This document shows, piece by piece, positions 1 to 11,609 of a DNA stretch of 64,000 nucleotides. Numbering within the stretch: the stretch's first letter is position 1; each line of letters starts with the position of its first letter. The translations under genes were made by a program, and so were the position numbers. The stretch covers positions 9,167,294 through 9,231,293 of the forward strand of contig NC_059482.1 in assembly GCF_018139145.2 (NCBI RefSeq), given 5' to 3'. The notes beneath the pieces were generated by a model. That model was not told the DNA's origin and did no database searches. It saw nothing but the letters and a program-made list of their open reading frames with translations. The stretch comes from Gymnogyps californianus (taxonomy: Eukaryota > Chordata > Aves > Accipitriformes > Cathartidae).

Positions 1-130
1 TCCACAGGAAGAAAACCTGGGTGGATGGTGCAGAGGGAGCCTTCTTACTGTCCAATGAGATCTCTGGAGACGTTTCTGGAGACATGCCATGATATGCATC
101 TGCCCTGCAGCCCATGAGTCCAGAAAGATG
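1..130 (+). other. Candidate exon end with strong splice donor (unproven)
   Basis: The stretch ends in ATG|GTAAGT, a near-consensus splice donor (GT at 131-132). A possible acceptor, CCTGCAG, ends at 110, so the exon could be as short as 111-130. No frame is open across all 130 bases: frame 1 stops at 115, frame 2 at 56, frame 3 at 90. Frame 2 is open from 59 to the donor. The next acceptor (ending at 211) and donor (at 231) lie close by. The protein, if any, is not recognised. This could be the edge of a coding or non-coding gene extending left of the window, or chance. Confidence 0.2.
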
Positions 131-211
131 GTAAGTTTGAAAGATGGAATTAGTTGGAGTTGATCACTTACATCAAGTGTCAAAACTATACCTGTTTACT
201 TTTTTCTACAG

Positions 212-230
212 TATCATTGCATGTCCAGAG
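212..230 (+). other. Candidate 19-nt micro-exon between consensus splice sites
   Basis: A pyrimidine-rich acceptor (TTTTTTCTACAG, ending at 211) and a perfect donor (GAG|GTAAGT, GT at 231) bracket 19 bases. With the donor at 130 this would leave an 81-nt intron holding a CTTAC branch-like word about 40 nt before the acceptor. A further good acceptor, TCCTGCAG, ends at 349. Joining 59-130, 212-230 and 350 onward keeps one frame open until a TGA at 472-474. This is seen in the sequence, but such short introns are unusual and chance remains quite possible. Confidence 0.18.
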
Positions 231-474
231 GTAAGTCATATTATGCTACCAGATGCGTGGTTCTGTCTGCAACCTTTTACTTTGACTGTTCAGATTCATC
301 TAACTATTAACTTCACATTGTAACCCACACTTTCTGTTGTGTCCTGCAGTTAAGGTTGTGGGTTTTGTTTTTTCATTACTCTTGTGCTTTTTGAAGGATG
401 GGGAACAGATAGTGAAAGGTCAGACCGTATCTGGCTTGAACCATATAGTAGTTATATCTTTGGTCTACTGGTGA

Positions 475-3400
475 CTCTTCAAAAATGTTTAGAAGCAGGA
501 GGGAAGTGCAGGTGGATGAAATAAGCCCCTTGATGTCTTAATTCAGCTGTGACCTGACCCCTAACATCCTCTGTGTATCATAATCAACAGGGCTGACAAA
601 CAATAGACTGTAGAAAAATTGTGGCATTGGGTTTTGTCTATTCCGTAAAAAGTAGCTGTAGTCTGGTTAAAAAAAGGGGTAGCAAAAAGTGGATTTCAGT
701 CCAAAGTAGTGAGAATTTGGCCTATACAGTAACTGAGAAAGTTATAGTAGACTGGCTGTAATAAATGTTAGATATAAGTAATACTGAAGGAGTAGAAAAT
801 GGAATAGCAATTAAAGTGGAAGCTAGCATATAAGGTCTGGTTGCAATTCCAGTATATACAACTGATGATCACTGGTCATTGATCATTGATTTAGTTCTGT
901 TTTCTTTGTAGATGATCTGTTTCTATAAAAAATTAACAGAATCTTTAAATACACCCAAGGAGGATCACTTTTTTCACCCTGTTTTGGAGAAAATCAGTGA
1001 ATCAAGACCAAAACAGTGTCTCAGCTTAATAAATTTATTTATATTTTTTTTCTGTTTCACACACAGTGTTTCATCACAGTACTAACATATTCTTTGGTTT
1101 TCTTTCCTGCTGCTGTATGTATAATTAAATGAATGGTGGGGTTATGTATTCAGCGGCAATAGAAAGATTTCTACAAGCTGATTTAAATTCACTGGAGAGG
1201 GAGAGAGCAACAAAGATATAAAATGATATTTATTTGAATGATGCATTGGGCTGTGGTGGGTTTAAACAGTGCTTACAACTAGCACAAACAAGCAGGTTCT
1301 GTGAATACCTTTTTAAATTGAAGAGCACATTCTTGCAGCCTTCGTTGTAGAATTTCTTCCTAAATTACTGGTAATTTTCTGCACTCTGAGAGCTATATAA
1401 TCATACATGGTCAAAACATTGTACTGGGAAGCATAATAGGAAATGAATTCAACAAAACCATGTCTCCATGAACGCAAAACTGTAGCATGAGGTCAAGAAT
1501 GAAAATGGCAAATTTATGAGATAGTATTTGGCTGATTTTGGAAGAAGGGAAGGTTTTTTCATGGTGGCTAATAGTAAACTGTTTTGTATAATGTCTTGAA
1601 GGTGCCTGTTTTGCCATAGAGATTAAGAACTTAATCTCCTGGTTAGCTTCTTATTCCTATTATATAGAAAAAAGCCCTAGTTCCAAATAAAGAATGAACT
1701 CTTGTGAGCACATGGGGGGTGAATTTGCATATGACTTCTGCAGCTCTGTCTCCATTTTGAACAGGTGGTTTCCAAAATAGTTCCTTATCAGAAAGCTTCT
1801 TGGTAATGTTTTGCTGGCTGTGCAAAGAATAAGTTATCTGTAAGTCTCCCTTTTGTCATCATCATTATATGCGAGAGAGAGAGCAACAGAGATTTTTGTA
1901 TGTTTCTGAGGTTTTTGTCGATGCAAGAAGAAGGGTTTATTGTTTCCTTTTTTCATACAGGAAATAATTATAGCTTATTAAAAATCAGTGAAGGATCTTA
2001 AGATGTAAAGACATTTTCTAAGTGTTTTTCATTCTCTAATACTTATGTGCATACGGCATTTTATAGAATTACAGTACAATGCTTTAAACTGACAAAAGTT
2101 ACTGAAAAAGTAATTTTAACAAAGCTAAAAAAATCTGAAAAATCACCTGTAAGAAACCCAGAATCTATCTGCAGGGTTTTTTTGTGGTTTTTCTTTCAGA
2201 GTAATATTTCATTTCAAAAGGCATTTACTGCTTCTAAAGGCTTGTAAAGTAAAGTGGTATTTTTGTATAGCTATTGTATTTTGCTTTTTTCAAATCTAGA
2301 ATGTCTTAGCTCTAAATATATTTTTAATGTGAAATTTATTCCTGGTTTGTAGCAGTTATAAATGAAACATTTTTCCCCTTATCTTTTGAGTTGGAAACTT
2401 GAAAATATTGATGATTGATGGTGAGACCAAACAAAAGAAATTCAATGATCTACAGTGCACTAGTTTCATTTTAGGATGCCTAATTTTCAGTTAAAGAATT
2501 GCATTTTAAGCATGTTAAAGGCGATCTAAATGGGGAAATTCTGCTTTAAGCGTGTTTTGTATTTCATGAAAGGGTTGTTCTGCACTTAGTAAACTGCATC
2601 ATCTAAGCATTTTTTTAGTGAATAAAAACAGATTAAAGCAACATATTGAGAAGTAGCTGTTCGTTAATCTGCTGTGCTATTGTACTCATATGGGATGAGT
2701 CATAAGCTATTGAGGAAAAATCACAAACTGTTTCACTTCATTAAAATATTAGAAGCTAATTTATTCTAGTGTTATTCAAAAAAGTCCTTCAGAAATCAAT
2801 GTTTTTCATTTTCCTCCTGACTTGTCAAGGTGTCATTAACATGAGAGCAATGATAGCCATGTTGAAGAAGATTTTGATTGCTTTCAGCTAGATAAAAAAT
2901 GTGGAAACTCTCAATTCACACAGTCATTTACATTTTGGTATCTTTTATGTTTTCCTCTGTGACTTTTAGTTAAACACAAATCCTTGCTTTTTAAAAATAT
3001 TTTTAAACTTTTAAATTGTAAAGTTTCAAAGAAAAAAGTAGACATATTTAGATGAGTGAGATTAAAAGAAGATGTAATAAGCATCCAGTGAGTTATGACT
3101 CTGCTGCATAAGTTTTTTCTACAGATGCAGAAAATGAAATAGCATCCCACGATCTATGAACATAAAGTCGACATGAGTCATCATTGGAAAGATTTCATTC
3201 CAGTATACTCAATCTGTGTGTCTCTGTGATCTGTCAGTTTATCTCTAATCACTAAGCTTGATACATTTTCCCATTTTCTTTGTCTCCCCTGAAGAAATCT
3301 GTGGTTTAAGTTTCTGAATTCCCATACTAGGCTGACGCACGTTTTTCAGAGTATTTCAGAAGGTGTCTCAGATTGCATTACACATTTTATGTTCCACTCT

Positions 3401-4293
3401 TCATGGAAGTCTAACCCTGTCCAGTCCTGAAGTAGGTCATAAACACTTGTTTAAATTACAGTGACATAGGTCCTTTCATGAATTTTCTTCCATTTCAGCA
3501 CTCATGTTTCCACTAACATGAAGTATGGTCTGGACTGGTCTTTTTCCAAATAAGGTATTTTAAAAATAATTTTTCCAAGTTTTTAGTAAATGTTCTTTCT
3601 TAATCCCTAATCCCAGGCTCCACAGAGTGCAGGAAGTTTAAAGACATATAGGATGTATGCAGGTTTTGTTAACTGTTATTTCACTGAAGCTTTTCAGAGA
3701 ATAAATGCAAGTTTAATTTGGAGAAAGAAAAATTAGAAACTCAGAAGAACTTTGCAACATTTTAAGGTCATAATTTGCAAATCCTTGGCTTTGGCTAAGT
3801 TTATTTACTACTTTTTGCAATTCCTGAGTTTCTAAATATTTGCAAGTATTCTTTATTGGGTGGGCACATGTCATAGTGCCTAAAGGCAATATGCTTGTTA
3901 TGGCTGTAACAGTGTTATGAAGAAAGGCAAACTAGAAAGGGCAAATTTTCAACTATGCAAAGCATAAAACTTATGAAATTTCATTGAAAGAGTGGGGAAG
4001 AATAGTCTGAATGCAAGTGACACTTTGAAAATAATTGCGCTTTTTGACTTTGAAAGTAGTCCTGCATGAGGCTGAATTCTTGCATAGATAATATAAAAAA
4101 TAGGAGTCTTCAAATGTAATACTTCTATACTACCTTTTCAAGGAGGAACAAGTAAAGATTTAGGAGATTAACTCTCCTGTCGTCTTCTAAAATCATCGAG
4201 GATTCATGATCTTTCATAAAACTCATATGGAAACGGATTAAGCTTTGCTCTTGTCTAAAGTAAAAGGCTCCTTTAGAACAACTGAAATATTGA
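475..4293. other. Non-genic A+T-rich DNA
   Basis: Every frame is interrupted often and no family-level protein similarity is apparent. Short purine runs (GAGAGAGAGAG near 1872) are the only simple repeats. I see no RNA gene, transposon end or CpG cluster. Confidence 0.6.
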
Positions 4294-7200
4294 TTTTTTT
4301 TTTTTCCCCAGCTTTTTTAGATAGCATCGATTTAGAGAGTGGAAAAAGTAGTCTGAATATCAACTGTTCCAAAAAGTTTTACCCTAATCAGTTTGAAGCA
4401 GCATCAGTCAAGCTTGAATCTGTCGTATTATTAGTGCTGTTTAAATATATATGAAAATATTTGCAATGGGAGTAGTTCATTTTTGTGGTAGCATGTCCAG
4501 TCTTTGTCGCTGATATTGTGTGGAAAATGTGTTACTGTCACTGCAGCTGACAGAGATAATCTTATCTTACAGAACTATTAAAATTGAGAACTAACATGAT
4601 GAACCAAGCTCTGCTGTGCTATTAAACATTGCTTGTCTTGTTGCTAGTAAATTCTATCAAAAATAGTTGCTGCAGTTTCAAAGAATGGAATTAGAAGAAT
4701 ATGCATGAGGTTCATACAGTAATAAAGTTCTTACTTTTATCCTTCATTTTAATTTGTTTTTAGTTATTTTTCCTTTCATATTGCTTAACTTTTTTAGTTG
4801 TTTGTGTAAGGCAAATTACCAAAGAAGAGTTTTATATTTGTTCAAGAAAGATCTGCTTTCAACCAAAATCTGGAAAGAATTATATATCTTTAATAAGAGC
4901 CCAAAATTATCTAAGAAATATTACTAGATAAGTAGTTTAGAAGTTGCCCTGAGAGCTATTCTGTTTGTGTTCCCTATTGTTCTATGCAGAAGTCGTCTTG
5001 CTACTTGTGGTTTGTGATGTAGTAGGTGAAGTCCTCACAGGAAAACAAAGGCCAAAGCAACACCAATGTGTCTTTGTGACACAAAATCATAGATACTATG
5101 GTCAGGCCATGGTGAACAGTGCTGGCTACAGGAGGAGCTAAATAATTAGAGGAATGACAAAAATACCCCACCCAAAATCATGAAAGCTTGTACAAAAACA
5201 AGTGATGTGAAATAGAATGATAACATTCAGAATCTTTAATCACCAAGATTAGGACTGCAACCTTTATGTGAGGCAGGGACATCTGGCGCTGTGGAGTTTC
5301 TTTGACAGCCAAGAGGGGGGCATCGGATTAGTGGTCTAGTCATTAGTAACTTCTGCAATGAAAGTGAGAGTGAGAGTCTTTGAAGTTATTACTTCTTTGC
5401 TTAGGAAAGACAGTGACAGGGAAGGACATAAAGCTTCTGACATTAATTCTGATTGGAAAATTATGAAATGGGGCAAGGACAAATGGGTAAAGTAGTGTGG
5501 CAGCCAAAATCACTTAAGCTCTAAACATGAAAGGATGTATGTAGTTCAATGTGTGTTAATGTTTTTTATTTAATCACATATATTTGTAATTAATGCACTG
5601 TATTTGCAAGTGCGTTTCTTATGCTTAGGACTGTTTGAGGGTAAGTCTGTTGATGTTGTTTAATGTAACTGCCTCCTAATTGTCATATGATGAAGAGTAG
5701 CTTTGATTAATGAGCGGTTCAGGTGGGCTGGGACTCATTACTGAGCAACCTGTCTGGTCCAGTTCCTTAAAGATTGGTCTTGCTGAATAACTATGCAATA
5801 TAACTTGGGATATATTCTAAATAGTAGTAGTATAATAGGATAGTGTAACATATTCCACATAGTGGAACAGGCCAAGCTGTTTGAAGCTGTGAGAGTCTGA
5901 ATTAGCATGTCTCCTTACCTCTTCCCCTTCTTCTTTAGACTTATGTGGGGGTGGTTTGTATACAAGCTGTATCACATGCACGGTATCTCTCTCTTACAAT
6001 AAGTCATTTAATAAATGGATACTGTTCTCTTGATCTTTTTCTTTCCTGATGTATTTATTCAGGATACAGAAACTGCTTGCAAGTGACTTGGGTTTTGTAA
6101 AACCTCTCCAGCTCTCTTCTGTTTATCCAAGTATCCAAGTTTGAGAAATGGTTGGTGGCTGGAGAAATTACTTTAGCCAGGTCTAGATGATGCATTTGGG
6201 CTTGAATTCATGAATCTAAACTCATCTCAACTTTTTGTGCCTTTTTTGAATTAACTAACATGTCGTTGTATGTTATTGGCTGATTAATAATAAAAAATAG
6301 ATGGTGAATTCTTCGGTGATGCACTATAAGCAAATCCAAGCGAGAATGAAGAATGAAATAAGCACATTTTGCATTTCATAGGAAGATTTACTTATGTTGG
6401 AGCAATAAGATATGGTTTCTGTAAAACTTCCATTAAAATAAGTTAAATTAGATTTTTAGAAAGAAATCATCAAGCAGGACTTTTACAGGCCATTCTTTAG
6501 GCTGTTATATCTGAATTTCATGGCAAATGAAAAAGTGAAACTAGCTTATTTACCTTCAATAGGAAAATAAATCAAAATTTTTAGGAAGCAAATATGAAAA
6601 CTGCATTTGAACTGCAGAAAAATCCAGTTCAGCTCCAATTGATCAGATGCTTGATGACCTAGTTTCAAACTAACATGCTGCTGTGCCCAAAGGAATCTTA
6701 GAAGTCTGTAAAATTAATTAGCAGGGTTGACTAACCCTTTTCTTTTGATTTTAAACTTGAGGCCACTTGTATTGAAGGATGTCTACAGAAGGGGAAATGT
6801 TACTACTCTTTTTTATGGCAGGCAAAAAGTTCAAAATTCATTTCACCATGTAAATAAAATAGCTTTTAAAACTTGATGTCAAACACCAAATATATGAGAA
6901 GGGCCAGGGCCAGATGAACATAGTAAGTGGAGAGGACAAATGTAGTAAATAGCAATTTAGTAATTATCATAAAGGCAAAATACTGTATTTCAGCATGTTG
7001 TGACTTACTGGAGGAGGAAGAGTAGAAAGAATAGAGTTTTACAAATTTGAAATATCAAAGCATTGTTAGAAATTGAAGACATCACCTGAATTTTTATTTT
7101 TATAAGCAACACGTATTTTAAGAGCATTCAAACTTGTAAAGGATAAATACTTTCTTGAACTAGCTTGGAAGTGTGGGATGTTCTTTGAATGTTTCAAGTC

Positions 7201-8958
7201 AAATCTAAAACATCCATTAAAGTTCAATGTGGAATTATAATAAACATTCACAGGTATCCTAACTCATGAAATCTGTGGAAAGACTTCATTACTATTTTCA
7301 TATAACATTTTGTTTTAAGAGAACACAGTAGAGTCTATCAGGACCACCTACAGTAGTTGTTATTTTATATCAGGAGTTTACTTTTGAGTCAAATGTCATG
7401 ACTGTCCCTGTTTGCTATACTTTGATTCACATTGCAGAACATGATCTGGGCTTCCTTCAGATGAAACAAAACTGAAAGATATGCTCCAGCGACACATCCA
7501 AGGTGCTCTAGTCACTAATGGGCAGTTTGTCCACAAGACTTGAGCTACCTGGAATAAAATGCCAAAAAAGCATGTAATTCACTGTTTCAGACTATAGATT
7601 TTATTCTGCTGGTCTAGACATAGATGTTTTAATCTGTTGTCTATTTGTTATTTTTACATTTACATGGACTGGTATTTTGTGTCCAGAATAATAACTTTTG
7701 TACAGACTTTGGTTTTAGAAAATCCTGAAGTTTCGTTGCAAAAGCAGGTGCTTCTGAAATTACTGTAAAGCAGGACTTCATCAGGCAGGGTATGCTAGGA
7801 AGGGGTGTGACAGAAGGCATTGCCCCCTGAAATATGTGTCAGAGCTCCTGTATAGGCCTTAAGTATTGACTTTTTCTACCAAAGTGTTCCCCTCCCCGCC
7901 CACAACTGTTAATGATTCCAGGGTGAAACCATTGGTCTCTGGATATAGGCATTCCAGTGTTTGTTGCAATTCTTCCTGATATTATGGATAACCTTCTTAC
8001 AGACTCATTTCAAGACTGGATTTACTTTTTTGGAACACTTTTGATGTTCAGTTTTGATGCCAAGTGCATTTTTTGTCACTTGTACAAATACCAAAGACGG
8101 GGAATCCAACCTCTAGATTGATGCTGATTTGCACTGTGTAATTAGCTGCAACATATGATCTGAACTTGACAGAGAAGTAAAAAAAAAAAAAAAAGTAAAA
8201 TACATGCTATGATATAATTTTTAATTATGTTAAAAAAAATGCCAGAGTTGCCCACATCCAGGCAATTTTTTGTTGAAGAGTGGAATAAATTGAAATAAAT
8301 AGATATGTGAGAAAAAGCACCCCCCAAAGCAGTAACACTGAAAACAAAGAAAAATATCTCCTAGGAGCAAGGAAGGTGACCTGGAATGCTTTTATATTGA
8401 TCTTGATTATGTTTTTAAATTTGTGGTCATAGTTACAGCAGTGAAGACCATTTTCAAAATGACCCAAAGCTCTTGGAAAAGAAGCGGAAGATTGGACCAT
8501 CACTCATCTTTAATAGCAGACAGACAATAAGTTGAGTTTGGTTTCCCTTAAGCCATACATCTTTTCCTTTGCATTTTCTTGTAGGCTTTAATATTTTAAC
8601 TTCCAGTTTACACCTATAATCTGGAAAATGGTTTTGGTTAGTGCTTTTATTAGACTGAGTGAGATAAAATGGCTGTTAGTACACTCAAAATAAAATGTCC
8701 ACTGTGGTGAAGGTATCTCCTGAACTACATGAAACAAAAAGATTAAAGTTGACATAATAAATATAGGTCCCAATGCTGACGAGGGACCTGCTTCTTCTCA
8801 GCTTGATTCTTCTCTCCATTTTAATAAAGCTATTCCCAAGTTACTGCTAGTGAGTAAGGAATGAAGCCCACAGAATCTTTCAACAGATAGTTTAACATTT
8901 TAAACTGTTAATGGGTTAGGTTCATGTTATCTTGCTTCTGTAAGGAAAACAAGGCCTG
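4294..8958. other. Non-genic A+T-rich DNA with homopolymer runs
   Basis: It begins with T12 (4294-4305) followed by CCCCAG, which looks like a splice acceptor but has no convincing donor downstream. A run of A16 lies at 8179-8194. Short open frames in this stretch have low-complexity or hydrophobic translations typical of random A+T-rich DNA. Confidence 0.6.
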
Positions 8959-8981
8959 TTAATATTAAAATTTAATATTAA
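8959..8981. repeat. Perfect 11-bp-arm palindrome, TTAATATTAAA type
   Basis: Two 11-base arms, TTAATATTAAA and its exact reverse complement, are separated by a single A. All bases are A or T, so this could breathe or form a small cruciform. Such palindromes arise by chance in A+T-rich DNA, though 11-bp arms are long. Confidence 0.9.
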
Positions 8982-10882
8982 TCATTAGTTATTTTTTCTA
9001 ACCATTTAAGATATGTAACCATCAGTGTGGCAATATAGTGGCTATGTGTATCTTTGTGTATAAAAATTTTCTATTCTTTTCTTTGGTGTATAGACATCTA
9101 ATAAAATTAAATAATTGGACTTACATTTAAGAAAGTAGGTTCAGGGTACTTACTAACTCAAGGCATGAATCTAGGTAGTAATAGAATAATTACTTGCTAA
9201 TTAGTATGTGATTACATTTACATTGGCCTGTCACAACTATAAAAGATACCCTAATTGCATCTCAAAATAATGGTGTTACTCCATCATGTTACCTTCTGCT
9301 TAACTGAATGGAAAATAAAACTATTTAATTACTTTGAAATATGATCTTCAGATTCTGGACTTTAAAGAAGTTTTTTTTTTTTTTTGAATGTCAATTTCTG
9401 AAGAAACTATTCCATTCAAAACTAAGTTTGAAGAAAAACCTTATAGTATAATGAGAGTCTGAAATTAAGCTCCTAATTGCAGGATATTTCTGAACTCTTT
9501 ATTGTATACCATCAGACTATTAAGGGTAATATCTTTTACATAATGATAGCAATTTAGTGAACATTTATCATTGAATATTTCAACTTACAATGTTTTAAGC
9601 TACACTACTAGTCAATTTTAGAATCTAAAAATGGTGCTTCATAGCCCCAGGGAAACCACTTAAGTTAACCTAATGGCATATGGTAGCACCTTGGGGAGGT
9701 TGCAAAGTGTACACTAAGCGTTTTCTACATAGGTCCCACTTGTGTTCTCCACCCAAAGAAGCAAGTTGGAAAGGTAGGCAAATCTCTGAGGAGATGCTCT
9801 CATGCCCAAAATCTAACCTTCACAGTTGCTTTCATCTGTAGACTCAAGACTAATGGACTTTTGAATTCCAAATATTGTTGGGGAATACCTGTTTTGCAAA
9901 AACGTAGACATAGTGATGTGTACAGTTTTTAAAGCTGAAGCTTAGAAATTTTAAAAGCTACTGAATGCCCCCATGTGGAAATGATGTTTTTGTTTCCAAC
10001 GCTGAACTGTAAGAGACATTCAAATATCATTTAAAAACCTCCTTAAAGTAATAGTGTAGTCCCATTAAAAGAAAAAAATTGAAAAAAGTTGAGTCAAAGA
10101 AAAAAAATGTTTCTTTGTATTCTTATGGTACATAAAAATGTAGAAATAAGTAACTTGACTTTCATGTTGCTAAACCCAATATAGGCTGCCAGGCTAAAAC
10201 TAGATCACAGAGATCACAGAAGAAAGCTAAAATAGACGGGGGAGATGGGAGTAATATCTGCTAGATCCAAAAAATTTTGCAAAGGCATGGAATCAGTGCT
10301 GCTGTTTTAATAATCTTTTAGTCCCCATGATTGAAAGCAAATATAGAAAGAAGAAAAACTCCTTTTTCTTTTTCATTTCTTTCAAATGTCGTACTTACAG
10401 CCTGGTAGCTGCTTCACGCACATTCTATTTGAGAATAGGCTTGCTTGGAGCAATATAGTTTATATGTTTGATTAATCTCAGTAACTGAGGAAGCATAAAA
10501 GGATTAGTGCCATGTGTCCTCTTATTTCTGCTTCATCCATTAGTTCATAAATTATACTTGCAGTATAAGATGTCTGCCATATTGAGAGTTGGTGTTTATA
10601 CAAACTTTACAAATTCTTAGGAATTTCTAAATTACTCAGAAACCAGTTGTTTTAAAATCCATTTAGTTAAACCAAGAAGGAACAACAGTGTGTTCCAGTT
10701 AAAAATATACTCAAACCCTGATTTTCATTAATCTGGGTCAGCTCTTATTTAGACAAGATGTGTGTTATGAGATTTTTATAGCTAAGGCTATTGGCTTGAT
10801 TAGTGTCAGCAGTGCTTATAAGATATATTAGTTCTTTTCCTCTGAGATACCAAGAAGCAATTGTTTTTTCCATCCCAATGTA
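8982..10882. other. Non-genic A+T-rich DNA
   Basis: It includes T15 at 9371-9385. No gene, RNA or recognisable mobile element is seen. Confidence 0.6.
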
Positions 10883-11606
10883 TTACAGAGAAACATACAC
10901 CTTATCATAAATATCTCCTTCCATTGGAATTAAGGCAGAATAATTTGATGGGTATTGCTGCGAGATATTGGACTGATAACGAAGGCTAACCATATGTTCA
11001 ATGGTGCTTAGAAGAGGCACAAGTTCATTAGTATTTTTGCTGCTGCTGCTGTCAGTGCTGTCAACAAAAGTATTATTTCTGCAAATAGTTGCCCTTATGG
11101 TCTGTGTACACTCTAGTTGCCTGGGAATCAAGTGTGTACAGAAGGATAAAAGAAGTGCTCGAAGGGTAGAGACTCATACTAAGGAACTTGACATGATAGT
11201 AGACACTGAGGTCTTCCAAAATCTGGACTCCATCCACGAGTGTATCGTGTTCCTCTGTGGTATTATTACTTTCAATTGCAAACAAGTGTTGCAAACAGGT
11301 TGTTGCACTGTAAACTGCGTTGCTGTCATCTAGCTAGCACACATTCCAATACAAGATCACTGAACAATTTTCCCTACCTTCCTAAGTGACTCCTCCTGTC
11401 AATTAACTTGATCCTCATTTCTCTCTCCACTGCATCTCTGTGTTCATTCAAGGCTCTTCAGACACTTTATCCTTCATTATCTGTAAACACATAGAGAAAA
11501 TTTTTCACTCTCCCAGCCACAACCAGAGAAATTGTTTCACATTGCAGGGTATTTGTAGCTGCTTAGGACTGTCTGAGGTAGGGTATGGGAAAGTCGTCTT
11601 TATTTT
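10883..11606 (-). pseudogene. Minus-strand coding-like stretch broken by stops and frameshifts
   Basis: Read on the minus strand, successive segments give translations of balanced, protein-like composition, but in changing frames. The segments are about 11606-11451 (one internal stop at 11505-11507), 11451-11330 (one internal TAG at 11374-11376), 11330-11073, and 11131-10883. The third segment has acidic and aliphatic stretches such as DTLVDGVQILEDLSVYY. The fourth contains a serine run, SSSS, and ends at a TAA. The pattern fits a gene or retrocopy decayed by two or more indels, with an alpha-helical look in the upstream part. I could not identify the family. The overlapping plus strand (11001-11333) is also open for 110 codons, so a locally low stop density by chance is a real alternative. 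Confidence 0.2.
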
Positions 11607-11609
11607 TCA

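Noticed and set aside
4294..4454. Possible exon after T12-CCCCAG acceptor
   Set aside because: No donor of reasonable strength follows before the frame closes, and the translation shows nothing recognisable.
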